This document shows positions 8,695-17,188 of a stretch of 47,657 nt of DNA, in pieces. This DNA is from a virus. The translations under genes were made by a program, and so were the position numbers. The notes beneath the pieces are model-generated. The model was given only the letters and a program-made list of their open reading frames with translations, was not told the origin of the DNA and did no database searches. How positions within the stretch are numbered: position 1 is the stretch's first letter; the number at the start of each line of letters is the position of its first letter. Location: IMG/VR virus record IMGVR_UViG_3300048592_000417, positions 1-47,657 of that record; one strand, written 5' to 3'.

Positions 8695-9159
8695 ATGAGT
8701 GAAACAGAAAAAACATTTTTTGTCGGTCCAAGGAAAGTATCCCACGTTGTTCTTGAGGAAATCAAAACACATGGTGGAAATGAAGTAGTAACCGTACATT
8801 ATGATGGGGGTCATAAAGAACTTATGCCAAAGAGTGCGTATGAAGCGTTAATTACAGACGCTCCAACGGACTTTAGTGTTCTTGGAAAGAAGAAAATTAG
8901 GATGATTACAAAGGAGGTTTTGGCGGTTATTGCGGAGCATGATTTAAAAGGTGATGAAATTGAGACATTGACAAACTCAATATCGAATGAGTTGTATAAT
9001 TCGTTCAATAAAGCGACACATGCACTATGGACAGGTGAAACAAATTCATTTACTCCAGGAGCAAACGCTGTGCTTGAGCGTTCACTTATTGAGGCTCACA
9101 AGATAATTGTAAATACTCCTAATGCAAAATCAGAAGCCCCAAAAAACGATAACGAGTAA
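8695..9159 (+). CDS. Unknown head-module protein
   Basis: A 154-residue protein that begins 1 base after the preceding stop. The N-terminal third looks beta-stranded (FFVGPRKVSHVVLEE, VVTVHYDGG). The rest is helical. There are no recognisable motifs. It is translated from the same operon as the portal and scaffold genes. Confidence 0.55.
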   Translation: MSETEKTFFVGPRKVSHVVLEEIKTHGGNEVVTVHYDGGHKELMPKSAYEALITDAPTDFSVLGKKKIRMITKEVLAVIAEHDLKGDEIETLTNSISNELYNSFNKATHALWTGETNSFTPGANAVLERSLIEAHKIIVNTPNAKSEAPKNDNE

Positions 9160-9337
9160 AGACCTTGGTGAATTACACCCAAAGGAAATCGAATTGATTT
9201 GGCTTATACGCCATCAATACCGATTTGGCGTTGTTGAATTACAGCTTCGTGATGGGTTGCCCCAGGATATTCTTAAGACGGTAAATCGTCATAGACTTGG
9301 GGCGAGTGAAACAAGTTATCCACAACTTAATACTTGA
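9122..9337 (+). CDS. Small conserved-looking protein overlapping the previous gene
   Basis: This 71-residue frame overlaps the preceding gene by 38 bases. Its central part (LHPKEIELIWLIRHQYRFG, then LRDGLPQDILKT) is strongly protein-like. I recall similar short phage proteins with an LIRxxYRFG and RDGLP pattern, but know no function for them. The start is uncertain because the first residues lie inside the overlap. The last codons run into the TTATCCACA box of the capsid promoter. Confidence 0.6.
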   Translation: MQNQKPQKTITSKDLGELHPKEIELIWLIRHQYRFGVVELQLRDGLPQDILKTVNRHRLGASETSYPQLNT

Positions 9338-9361
9338 TTATAGTATTTAGTTATATATAAT
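9316..9361 (+). promoter_or_regulatory. Capsid operon promoter with TTATCCACA box
   Basis: A perfect TTATCCACA (9316-9324) is followed 9 bases later by -35 TTGATT (9334-9339), a 16-base spacer and -10 TATAAT (9356-9361). The box-to-(-10) distance is 31 bases. Transcription should start near 9368 and first cross the attenuator at 9407-9455. Confidence 0.8.
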
Positions 9362-9406
9362 TAAGGTATCATCTATGGCAATTTAATACCTGTCCCACCA
9401 AAGAAA

Positions 9407-9455
9407 GGCGGACATTGAATAATCTCGAAAGGGATGTTCACGTCTGCCCTTTTTT
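9407..9455 (+). terminator. Attenuator-like terminator in the capsid leader
   Basis: GGCGGAC (9407-9413) pairs with GTCTGCC (9442-9448), with an inner hairpin ATCTC-GAAA-GGGAT (9422-9435), followed directly by a run of 6 T (9450-9455). It lies about 40 bases after the predicted start of transcription. It can therefore end the transcript as a short RNA of about 88 bases or be read through into the capsid genes. Confidence 0.65.
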
Positions 9456-9648
9456 GTTAGTTGAAGCGAGGTGGTGGCGACCATCACCTCACTTCAGCTC
9501 GCAAGGCTGATTCGTGGAATAAACCGTAGTTAAAAAATTATTGTCCGAGGTTCCGCCGTACTGGACGGATAACCTCAAGCGCAGAGACAACTGTAGTAAA
9601 CAAACAAGACAATCATCATCAATCTAGTACATAAACAAATATTATATT
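9456..9648 (+). promoter_or_regulatory. Highly structured leader of the capsid operon
   Basis: There is no open frame. Two further strong structures follow the attenuator. The first is a 17-pair hairpin with one internal mismatch (arms 9459-9476 and 9482-9499, loop GCGAC). The second has TTGTC (9541-9545) pairing with GACAA (9586-9590) outside GAGGTT (9547-9552) with AACCTC (9571-9576). Stable hairpins may protect the abundant capsid mRNA or control readthrough and translation. No known riboswitch is recognised. Confidence 0.6.
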
Positions 9649-10056
9649 ATGGCTTTTAAAAAAGTTAGAGGAAAGACAAAAGTTGAGTGGCTCGATGTCA
9701 CTGTCTCAACAGCATTTAGTAAGGATTCACTCGTTGAGTGGACATCTGGCTATATAGCACCTGCTGATGACAACGACACAGACATTGCTGGTGTCATTAT
9801 TAAAGCAATTGCTTCTACTGATGATGACTACGCAACAGCTCGACAGGTTCCTATTTTGGTTCCAGTGGAGCGTCACGTTGTTTGGGAGGCTGATACTGCT
9901 GATACGTTCGTATTGGCAACACATCAGGGTGTTGAGTGTGGTGCAGCCAATTCAACTACTGTTGACTTGGACGACACAACTAATGACGTATTCAAGGTCA
10001 TTAGCGGTTCAGGCACAAAGGTTCGTGGTTACCTTAAAGTAAACGGTGCTTACTAA
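9649..10056 (+). CDS. Capsid decoration-like protein
   Basis: This 135-residue beta-rich protein (VEWLDVTVSTAFSKDSLVEWTSGYIAPAD) lies directly before the major capsid gene. Size, position and all-beta character match small decoration or stabilisation proteins that cap the capsid lattice. No cysteine or membrane segment is present. The function is inferred from position and fold type only. Confidence 0.6.
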   Translation: MAFKKVRGKTKVEWLDVTVSTAFSKDSLVEWTSGYIAPADDNDTDIAGVIIKAIASTDDDYATARQVPILVPVERHVVWEADTADTFVLATHQGVECGAANSTTVDLDDTTNDVFKVISGSGTKVRGYLKVNGAY

Positions 10057-10089
10057 TCACATATTATTAGTTGTTAATCTTAAAAGATT

Positions 10090-11100
10090 GTGGAGTTAAA
10101 TATTAACAGTCTGTCGGATTTCGTGCGAAACGCAGAAATCATGTGGAATAAGGGTAAGGATAGTGTTCCACAGGTAATGCGTGGGTCAGGTCTCGTAAAA
10201 GAGATTCCGATTCCGATGCTCACAGGTAATACCCGTGAATTCACGGAGATTGACCTTGAGGAGTACGCTTCTCGCAAAAACGAGAGCGCACAAGCTAACC
10301 GTGCTAAGGTACAGCAAGGTTACTCAAAAGTTGGTACCCTTTACCGAATTGCAAAGGATATCGGTATTTCCTACGAAATGCGTTCACAAGGAAAGTATTT
10401 CGAGATTAAACAAAAGCTTACCAATCTTGGTAAACTTGCGCCAAACCGAATTGATCTTGACCTTGCTCACCGCATTGGTTTTGGTACCGCAACATCCTAT
10501 GTTGACCAGGATGGAGTGACTGTGGACACAACTATTGGAGACACTTTAGCTCTCTTTAGTACAGCCCACACACTTAACGGGTCTTCAACTACATTCCGAA
10601 ATCGCCTTGCGAACAATCCTCAATTGTCCCGTGGCGCATTGGAATCAATGGAGAAGATGCGTGTCGAGAACTGCTATAACCAGTTCGGTCAGAAGATGTA
10701 TATAACGGATGACATCTTGTGGACTACAGACGACCCAAATACCGTTAACACCGCTCGTGAACTTTTGCGTTCGACTTCAAACCCGACACAAAATAATAAT
10801 GGTGTAGTCAACGTATATCAGAATAAGTACCGACTTGTTCTACTCCCTCGTGTTGCCACAGACAAGGATGGTGCGCCTGATAGCACGAAGGCAAAATACT
10901 GGGGTCTTGCTTCGAGTGAATACTCAACGCTATACCTTGGTATGCACGAGGAACCGCACCTCAAGAAACCGCCTGTCGAAGGCTCAAATGCGGAGGAGTT
11001 TAGCACTGATGATTGGAACTTCGGTACAAGAGCTGGTTACATGGTTGTTACCGTGTCTGGAGCTTGGATCGGTTTTTCTTCAGGAGATGCTACAGCCTGA
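10090..11100 (+). CDS. Major capsid protein (HK97-fold, predicted)
   Basis: This 336-residue protein is encoded right after the decoration-like gene. The GTG at 10090 is the only usable standard start, because an in-frame TAA lies at 10081-10083. The segments GTLYRIAKDIGISYEMRSQ (about 84-102) and LFSTAHTLNGSSTTFRNRL (about 155-173) resemble Mu gpT-like HK97-fold capsid proteins. A basic-acidic N-terminal arm (1-60) may be the E-loop or N-arm region. No maturation protease is adjacent. Codons look well optimised, as expected for the most abundant protein. A GTG start on a capsid gene is unusual. Confidence 0.75.
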   Translation: MELNINSLSDFVRNAEIMWNKGKDSVPQVMRGSGLVKEIPIPMLTGNTREFTEIDLEEYASRKNESAQANRAKVQQGYSKVGTLYRIAKDIGISYEMRSQGKYFEIKQKLTNLGKLAPNRIDLDLAHRIGFGTATSYVDQDGVTVDTTIGDTLALFSTAHTLNGSSTTFRNRLANNPQLSRGALESMEKMRVENCYNQFGQKMYITDDILWTTDDPNTVNTARELLRSTSNPTQNNNGVVNVYQNKYRLVLLPRVATDKDGAPDSTKAKYWGLASSEYSTLYLGMHEEPHLKKPPVEGSNAEEFSTDDWNFGTRAGYMVVTVSGAWIGFSSGDATA

Positions 11101-11104
11101 TACA

Positions 11105-11207
11105 GGTGATGCGATTGCTTAATAGTCATTACAATAATTCGCGCGACGGGTTATGAGAGAGACTTGCTCTCTTTAGGACGGAGGACGGACCAATAGCGCA
11201 TCACACC
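11105..11207 (+). promoter_or_regulatory. Structured intergenic region after the capsid gene
   Basis: A long-range stem joins GTGATGCG (11106-11113) to CGCATCAC (11197-11204), ending just before the ATG at 11208. It encloses a hairpin AGAGAG (11156-11161) with CTCTCT (11167-11172). The next start codon is therefore at the foot of a closed RNA domain. It could set the ratio of capsid protein to the downstream gene. Confidence 0.5.
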
Positions 11208-12158
11208 ATGAATCACAACATTAACGTAGGATACGGACAATTGATTGCAGACCGCCTTCAAGGAAATAATGCTGGCAAGACTATCGTTGTCGGGGCATCG
11301 GCTTTGGCTCACATTGATATTTACAAGAATATCTTCCAGCCAGACGCAGATGGAAAAGTCCTGTTTGCTGCAACTGTAGATGCCGCAGTCGGTCTCTGCA
11401 CCGCAGCTTCAGGCGACACGATTTATGTCCTCCCTGGACATACTGAAACCATCACTAATACGAGCACTACGCTTGACGTGGCTGGAATCAACATCGTGTG
11501 TCTCGGTCACGGCGCAAACGCCCCTATCTTCACTTACAGCGCTGCCGAAGCAACCATCACGGTTTCTGCTGCAAACGTAACGTGGAAGGGTGGTCGTTTC
11601 GTCGGGAACTTCGATAACGTCGCAGCAGCGTTTACGCTTGGCGATTGCGCCAACTTCAAACTTGAAGGCGGCGACTTCATCGATAACTCTAGTGTTCTGC
11701 ACTTCATGTCTATCGTTGTCACGGGTGCGACCAACAACGCATGTGACGGTCTACAGGTCATTAGAAACCGATGGTGGGGTCTTGCACTCGCTCCTAACGC
11801 ATTTATCTCAATCTTGGGAGATGCGGACCGTGTAGTGATTGCGGATAACGACGTGACGATGGCGGCGACTAACGATGTTGGTCACTTCCTTACGATTACG
11901 GGGGACACCCTTCGCCACGTGCGCATAGTTCGGAATTCGCTCTTTGTGACTGGTGCGACGAACGCTTCTGTCGGCATCTTCCTTACGGGAAGCTCTACAG
12001 ACAACACTGGCATCGTTGCATACAACCTCGTCACCTCGCTCGACACCACTAGTGAGCTTATCGCCACTGCTGGTACGGGACTTGCGTTCTTCGAGAACTA
12101 CTACACGGGTACGGCGGATGCTTCTGGCAAACTCTGGCCCGCTGTGGACGCTGCGTAA
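11208..12158 (+). CDS. Right-handed beta-helix protein (tail spike or capsid fibre)
   Basis: This 316-residue protein has pectate-lyase-like repeats: GDTIYVLPGHTETIT (about 68-82), INIVCLGHGANAPIF, VTWKGGRFVG and later rungs such as VVIADNDVTM and VRIVRNSLFV at roughly 25-residue spacing. Such solenoids form trimeric spikes that bind or cut surface glycans. No clear catalytic Asp pair is identifiable, so binding is as likely as cleavage. The gene is much richer in G+C than its neighbours (many C- and G-ending codons) and is bordered by strong hairpins on both sides. That suggests a recently acquired module. Confidence 0.7.
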   Translation: MNHNINVGYGQLIADRLQGNNAGKTIVVGASALAHIDIYKNIFQPDADGKVLFAATVDAAVGLCTAASGDTIYVLPGHTETITNTSTTLDVAGINIVCLGHGANAPIFTYSAAEATITVSAANVTWKGGRFVGNFDNVAAAFTLGDCANFKLEGGDFIDNSSVLHFMSIVVTGATNNACDGLQVIRNRWWGLALAPNAFISILGDADRVVIADNDVTMAATNDVGHFLTITGDTLRHVRIVRNSLFVTGATNASVGIFLTGSSTDNTGIVAYNLVTSLDTTSELIATAGTGLAFFENYYTGTADASGKLWPAVDAA

Positions 12159-12163
12159 GCAGT

Positions 12164-12215
12164 CTCGTAGCTTCACTCTGCCTCTCCAAAAGGGAGGCGG
12201 CGATGAAGCTGGGAG
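12164..12215 (+). terminator. Strong hairpin after the beta-helix gene
   Basis: CTC (12164-12166) and AGCTTCA (12169-12175) pair with TGAAGCT (12204-12210) and GAG (12213-12215), around an inner GCCTC/GAGGC stem with an AAAA loop. Only TTT follows, so it may be a weak terminator, a processing site or a stabilising hairpin between two genes of different base composition. Confidence 0.5.
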
Positions 12216-12236
12216 TTTATAAATTAAAAAATTATT

Positions 12237-12884
12237 ATGAGGGATACTAAAGAATATACTATTTTCAACAGCGTCACTCCTGTTACTATAACCTCATCAA
12301 CGGATGCCACTCCTATTGTGATTACTGCGACAGCTCATGGTTTTGCTACAGGTGATTTGGTTTTGATTTATGGTCATACTACTAATATCGCAGCTAATGG
12401 TATTTTTAAGATTACAAGATTAACAGCAGACACATTTTCTATTCAAGATAGATATACTGGAAGTAATGTTGTGGGAAGTGGAGCGGGAGCGGGGGCCGAT
12501 GGAATTTGTGTAATTGCTCCTAAAATTATTTCAGTTCAAGATTTTAAAGCGTCTGTTTTAACTGTAATTACTTCTGGAACTGCTACTTTAACTTTAAAAG
12601 TGGCCGGTTCTTTAGGAAAAATATCAGCAGATTCTAATTTTCATGGAGATACTCCAAATTTTGGGGCTACTCAATCTGATATAAATCCTTATGATTTTGT
12701 TCAAATAGTTAATCTTCAAAGTGGAGCTTCTGTTAATGGAAATACTGGAATTGTTGTTGCGGGAACAGATATTTTAAATACTTATGAGGTAAATATAAAT
12801 TATTTGAAATATCTTACTGTTATTCCTGTTAGTTGGACGCAGGGTTCTGTGACGATTAAAATATCTTTGGGTAGTGATAATTAA
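12237..12884 (+). CDS. Beta-rich virion or fibre protein
   Basis: This 215-residue protein has an HGFATGDLVLIYGHTT segment (about 38-53). That pattern (AHGFxTGD, then G.FKIT and DTFSI) is common in phage baseplate, fibre and adhesin-like proteins. The C-terminal half is beta-stranded and ends VTIKISLGSDN. Codons are AT-rich, in sharp contrast to the gene just upstream. It has no signal peptide, unlike the next genes, and its stop abuts the start of the following gene. Confidence 0.55.
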   Translation: MRDTKEYTIFNSVTPVTITSSTDATPIVITATAHGFATGDLVLIYGHTTNIAANGIFKITRLTADTFSIQDRYTGSNVVGSGAGAGADGICVIAPKIISVQDFKASVLTVITSGTATLTLKVAGSLGKISADSNFHGDTPNFGATQSDINPYDFVQIVNLQSGASVNGNTGIVVAGTDILNTYEVNINYLKYLTVIPVSWTQGSVTIKISLGSDN

Positions 12885-15044
12885 ATGCAAAAAATTAAAT
12901 CATTTATTTATTCATTTACAATAGCTTTAGTTTTTGTAATTGGATTAAATTTAACCGCTAAAGCAGATAGAACCAGTGTTTTTACGAATGGTTTAAGTTG
13001 TGATTCATTTTCAACTAATTGTGTTGAAATTATGGATGAAAATGAAGATGGAAATTTAGCTCCAGAGTTTCAATCTGCTATAAACGCAATTCTTTGGCCA
13101 TCTGGTACTTTAACTACTCAAACAGAAGTTTATCTTATCGCTCCTCCACAAAAAGAAAGTTATAATTTAAACAGCAGTATTATAATTTGCGGAGATACCA
13201 CTCCTCCATCGGGTTCTACCGCTCCTAATTGTACTGGAACGCAAAAACTTCCTAAAATACACTTTGTGGGCAACTGGTCTGCTTTGGTTTTGGAATGCAC
13301 GCAAACACTAAGTGACGTGATCCAAAATCTTACTCCTTGTTTTAAATTTGGGGACGCTTGGGCTGATTCTGGGGATTTTGATAATAATGTAAATCTTATT
13401 TTTGATACTCCACTTAATATAAAATTCACTAAAAATTCTGATTTAAGCAACTTCCAAATGGGAATATGGTGCGATGGATGTTCAGGAGAATTAAAGGCAA
13501 CAATAAACACTGACACGAATGAAGGCGGTATTTTTGAAAACTATGTCGGCCCCGCCGCTGTTATAGCGGGCCAAAATCTAAAATCGGAAATAATGGCAAC
13601 TTCTTCCACTCTTTTTGTTTTACCCACAGTTGTTTTTGATGGTAAACAAATAGGTTCTTCTGCCTGGGTTAGAGGTAATCAAATTTCTTTAGAAGTTGGT
13701 TCTATAAATACAACAGCTCCAAGATGGGGAGAAGCTGATGGCTGTGATTATAACGGATATTCTGGCGAATGTGATAATCTTCATATTTTACCGGAAACGT
13801 ACATTACAGGATTTAGCAGTTCTCAATCGCTTTTGGAGGTTGGAAATTCGGAGGCGGTGGTGATAGACGGAACATATAATCAGACGGCCGCCTCTAATAA
13901 ACCGGCAATGGAGGCGTATATCGGCCCAAGTGCCTTAGCCTCATCTGTTAGAAATTTAGTTATAAATGGCACTTGTATAAGTTCTGGCACGTCTTTAAAC
14001 TCTTGTATTCGTTTAATTGGTACGGGGGCGGTTTCTTATATTTCAAATATAATTTTTAATGGAACTATTATCTCTAAAAATACTCAATATCATCCAGACA
14101 AAGCTGGCATTGGATGTAATACCACGACATCATTGGGCACTAAACAGAACGCTAGAATAACTCTTGGGCCAAATGCCTCAATGAGAGCAACAAGCGGGGG
14201 TTGGCCATCTCTTTTAAATGCTGTTGACGTAAATAGGCCAGGTAATGAACCTTGCGATGTCACGGCTTCTGGCGGAGAAAGCAAAACTGTAAGAATAGAA
14301 TCGCAAACACTCGGCTCGTCTTTGCCTTACTGTGTTGACTGGCAAACGGGAACATGGAGAAACTGCACGGACTCTAGGACAAAGTTTTATAAAGAAGACT
14401 GGTCTAATTGGTGGATACAGAGAGGTGAGATGACAATTCATTCTACCGCCAGCACCACATTAAGTTGCAATGTTCGTTTAATGAAAGACGGTGTTTCTCC
14501 AATGGGGACACACCGCCCGTCAAATGAATTTAATTATTATCCAAACGGCTTTTCTTTTAATGTTGGCGGGCAAGTATTAAACACCGCAGGGGCAACCACC
14601 TCTTACAATGTTTCAACAACAGCGACATCATCCACCTATGTCCAACTTCAAGTAACGGATGACTACCCTAATATAGGTTTTGGAGAGGGTTGTCTTGCCA
14701 CAGCCACGTCTACAGCTAACGGTTCCGGTTATGCCACAGCGAGTAGCACAAACGCTGTTAGACTTACTGATGATACAAAATCTTGGGTTACAAACGAACA
14801 CGCTGGCGCTCGACTTATTATTGAGGGAGGAATTGGGGCTATGTCTACTAGAAACATTGTAAGTAATACCGCCACAGTGATAACCGTGGACTCCGCCCTT
14901 CCGTGGGGCGGAACGATAGATACCATTGGCTTTAGGACTAAATACAGAATTGTTCCGGCTACAGGCTCATGTTCTTGTTCGGCGGGGCTTTTGCCTGATA
15001 TGGATTTTAAGATGGATATTTTTAGAGTTAATCAATCTATATGA
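12885..15044 (+). CDS. Large exported protein with signal peptide
   Basis: This 719-residue protein has a clear N-terminal signal peptide: a basic start, a hydrophobic core (FIYSFTIALVFVIGLNL) and an AKA-like cleavage site before DRTSVF (about residue 28). The body is rich in Thr, Ser and Asn with scattered cysteines. Sequence such as VVIDGTYNQT and ISNIIFNGTII suggests a beta-helix (about 250-420). A second beta-domain with an ATSTANGSG stretch precedes a Cys-rich end (SCSCSAG). Virion proteins are not normally secreted through Sec, so this is probably displayed on or released from the infected cell, or added outside the membrane. It lies between capsid and tail genes. Confidence 0.6.
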   Translation: MQKIKSFIYSFTIALVFVIGLNLTAKADRTSVFTNGLSCDSFSTNCVEIMDENEDGNLAPEFQSAINAILWPSGTLTTQTEVYLIAPPQKESYNLNSSIIICGDTTPPSGSTAPNCTGTQKLPKIHFVGNWSALVLECTQTLSDVIQNLTPCFKFGDAWADSGDFDNNVNLIFDTPLNIKFTKNSDLSNFQMGIWCDGCSGELKATINTDTNEGGIFENYVGPAAVIAGQNLKSEIMATSSTLFVLPTVVFDGKQIGSSAWVRGNQISLEVGSINTTAPRWGEADGCDYNGYSGECDNLHILPETYITGFSSSQSLLEVGNSEAVVIDGTYNQTAASNKPAMEAYIGPSALASSVRNLVINGTCISSGTSLNSCIRLIGTGAVSYISNIIFNGTIISKNTQYHPDKAGIGCNTTTSLGTKQNARITLGPNASMRATSGGWPSLLNAVDVNRPGNEPCDVTASGGESKTVRIESQTLGSSLPYCVDWQTGTWRNCTDSRTKFYKEDWSNWWIQRGEMTIHSTASTTLSCNVRLMKDGVSPMGTHRPSNEFNYYPNGFSFNVGGQVLNTAGATTSYNVSTTATSSTYVQLQVTDDYPNIGFGEGCLATATSTANGSGYATASSTNAVRLTDDTKSWVTNEHAGARLIIEGGIGAMSTRNIVSNTATVITVDSALPWGGTIDTIGFRTKYRIVPATGSCSCSAGLLPDMDFKMDIFRVNQSI

Positions 15045-15610
15045 ATAAAACACACCTTATCTTAATTGTCTTGGCACTTATCCTATTGGGACTTTTCCTC
15101 TTTGTGAATAAGAGTGATGCTATTAACGATCCTAACGGTAACGGAGTTTTCTTCTCAAACTTGTTTTCAATGAGTACAGATTTGAATAGCACCACAACAT
15201 CTCCTTGTTTAGTGGCTGGCCCAAGTGGGGGTTCTGTTGTAGGTTGTTTTGGAAATGGTTTTTCTCGAAATTACACCATTCTAAGGGCCGGACAGTTTCC
15301 TGGGATTATATCGTCTTTTGCTTGTTTAATTGATGCTGTTTCCGGTGCGGGTTCTGGGGATTCTATAACTTTTTCCGTAGTTGAGGGAACGCCTGGAATA
15401 GTAAATAACATTTTAGCCACTAGCACTTCTTTAACCTTTACGCAGGGAGGAACCCCAAATTTAGCGAGTAATACTATGGGCAGTTCCACCAATGTCTCCA
15501 GGCTTTTGGGGGCACCAGGTCTCGCTCTTCATGTAGCCTTAACAGATGATAACGGGAGTATTACCTCCGTTTCGGCTTCTTGTTATGTTACCGGTAAAAT
15601 AAGACAGTAA
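15041..15610 (+). CDS. Exported protein with N-terminal anchor or signal
   Basis: This 189-residue protein overlaps the preceding stop by 4 bases. The N-terminus (MNKTHLILIVLALILLGLFL) is a signal peptide or membrane anchor. The rest is a Ser/Thr/Gly-rich beta domain with three or four cysteines (CLVAG, VGCFG, FACLID, SCYV) that could form disulphides outside the membrane. There is no known family. It belongs to the same exported cassette as its neighbours. Confidence 0.6.
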   Translation: MNKTHLILIVLALILLGLFLFVNKSDAINDPNGNGVFFSNLFSMSTDLNSTTTSPCLVAGPSGGSVVGCFGNGFSRNYTILRAGQFPGIISSFACLIDAVSGAGSGDSITFSVVEGTPGIVNNILATSTSLTFTQGGTPNLASNTMGSSTNVSRLLGAPGLALHVALTDDNGSITSVSASCYVTGKIRQ

Positions 15611-15676
15611 TAAATAAATATGGAATTACAAAAACTTTTTACATTAGCACAGGGTATCCTTATTGGGCTTAAAAAA

Positions 15677-16609
15677 ATGAAATTTAATAAAATTATTTAT
15701 TCTTTTTTATTATCAATATTTATTATTTTTGGTGTGGTTTCTTTAACTAACGCTGATAGAATTATAGGATTACCGTTTTCTTTAAATGATACAAATAATT
15801 GGATACCAAGTGATTCTGCTTACACGATAGGTTCACCGTCAGACCCATTTTTAGCTGGTTATTTTACTAATTTATTTGCTTCAAGCACGTCTTTTACTAG
15901 AGCGGGAGGTGATTTAAATATGGGTGGATATTCTATTTTAAACGCCGGCTCTATTACTGGAACAACAATATCAGCCACCAGCACCACGGCGACAAGCACC
16001 ATTGCCGCCGGATTACAAATAACTGGCTCTATTCATTCAAACGCAGTGTCTCCCGCCTCATTTTTTACAGCTAATACTTCAGGGGTGAGTACGTTTAGGT
16101 TTTTGGATATGGAGGAGGCTAGTTTCAATACTATTGCTATTGATCTTAATTCTAGTTTGTCTGGAACAATGCAGTGGTTAGATTTTGGTGGGTGTCAATC
16201 TACTTGGCAGGGTGTTTCCATTGGCGCAGGAATTAGTTTTACAGAGCAGGTTTGCGACGTTGCAATTGACGCAAATGGAAATTACAGAAGCTTAAAATTA
16301 GAGGCGGCAAGAAATATAACATTAAATGCGGCGGGAACAAGCACTCCCCTGATTATACAAAGAAATGGAACTGAATCTATTGTTTTAAATAACAACGGAT
16401 ATTTAGGCATAGGAACAACAACATCTCTTACTTCAATGCTTACGGTGGCCACAAGCACAAATAATGCCACTTCAACCTTTACCCTCGGCAAACCAAACCA
16501 AAATAAAGGTTCGTGTTTGGCACTTTTTGACTCTGCTGGAACGGCCGTTTATGCGTATGTTCCAGCTGGAGGAAGCTCCTTCACGTTGTCAGCAATAAGT
16601 TGTAAGTAA
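15677..16609 (+). CDS. Exported fibre-like protein
   Basis: I prefer the internal ATG at 15677 over the earlier one at 15620, because it begins a textbook signal peptide (MKFNKIIYSFLLSIFIIFGV, cleavage after LTNA before DRIIG). The resulting 310-residue protein has GGDLNMGGYSILNAGSITG, a phage fibre-like repeat. Thr/Ser-rich ATST motifs and an LGIGTTTS segment also occur, as in surface proteins of CPR bacteria and S74-type fibres. The mature N-terminus (ADRIIG) resembles that of the 12885 protein (ADRTSV), so the two signal regions may share an origin. A cell-surface or virion-attached adhesin is likely. Confidence 0.6.
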   Translation: MKFNKIIYSFLLSIFIIFGVVSLTNADRIIGLPFSLNDTNNWIPSDSAYTIGSPSDPFLAGYFTNLFASSTSFTRAGGDLNMGGYSILNAGSITGTTISATSTTATSTIAAGLQITGSIHSNAVSPASFFTANTSGVSTFRFLDMEEASFNTIAIDLNSSLSGTMQWLDFGGCQSTWQGVSIGAGISFTEQVCDVAIDANGNYRSLKLEAARNITLNAAGTSTPLIIQRNGTESIVLNNNGYLGIGTTTSLTSMLTVATSTNNATSTFTLGKPNQNKGSCLALFDSAGTAVYAYVPAGGSSFTLSAISCK

Positions 16610-16610
16610 T

Positions 16611-16844
16611 ATGGAAACTAATGGCTACGGACAAATTCGGCAGGATATTGGAGAGCTAAAAATACTTTTGAAAAATACAGAAACGGTAGCCCGTGACCAT
16701 ATTGAGGATGACGAAAAAAAATTTAGCCATATAGATACCCGTCTTTCTTGGCTAGAAAAAATGATGTGGCTTGCTCTAGGAGGAGTGGGAGTTATCGGGT
16801 TAAGTGGAATAGCTGAGATTTTTAAAAGTCTAGTTTTAAGATAA
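16611..16844 (+). CDS. XhlA-like small membrane protein
   Basis: This 77-residue protein has an amphipathic helical or coiled-coil N-terminal part (GQIRQDIGELKILLKNTET) and one C-terminal membrane segment (WLALGGVGVIGLSGIAEIF, about 53-71). This matches the layout of phage XhlA/haemolysin-like holin partners, whose coiled coil precedes a single transmembrane helix. It is distant from the main lysis genes, so a membrane-tethering role in the exported cassette is also possible. Confidence 0.55.
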   Translation: METNGYGQIRQDIGELKILLKNTETVARDHIEDDEKKFSHIDTRLSWLEKMMWLALGGVGVIGLSGIAEIFKSLVLR

Positions 16845-17188
16845 TGTTTACTAGAAATACTAAAATGATAATGGCGGGTAAAAAAAAAGCTATTGTAACT
16901 GTTATGATATTAACTGTCTCTATTTCAGGAGGAGATTATTATTTTAATGATCGCATTAAAATAAATGGTAGGCAAATAAATGAAACATTTACCCCAAATG
17001 AATTTATAAAACTAAAAAATAAAATGGAAAATGTTTTAACAAGTGATTTTAAATCAATTCAAGATGTTTTTTCCATAGAAGATATTATAAATTATAATTG
17101 TCCTAATGGTTTTTCTGTTGGAGAAATAAATGGAGAAATTTCTGTTTCGCAAATTAAAAAATTACTCAATGGTAACTGTAAAATATGA
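16844..17188 (+). CDS. Small membrane-anchored unknown protein
   Basis: This 114-residue protein shares one base with the preceding stop (TAATG). A basic start followed by a hydrophobic stretch (about 14-29, KAIVTVMILTVSISGG) indicates a membrane anchor or signal peptide. The remainder is a helical domain with two cysteines (NCPNG, NGNCKI). AT-rich codons match the exported cassette. The function is unknown. Confidence 0.5.
   Translation: MFTRNTKMIMAGKKKAIVTVMILTVSISGGDYYFNDRIKINGRQINETFTPNEFIKLKNKMENVLTSDFKSIQDVFSIEDIINYNCPNGFSVGEINGEISVSQIKKLLNGNCKI

Noticed and set aside
160-9219. A 16-base exact match between 160-175 and 9204-9219
   Set aside because: A match of this length is expected about once by chance in a genome this size, and the second copy is inside a coding region.
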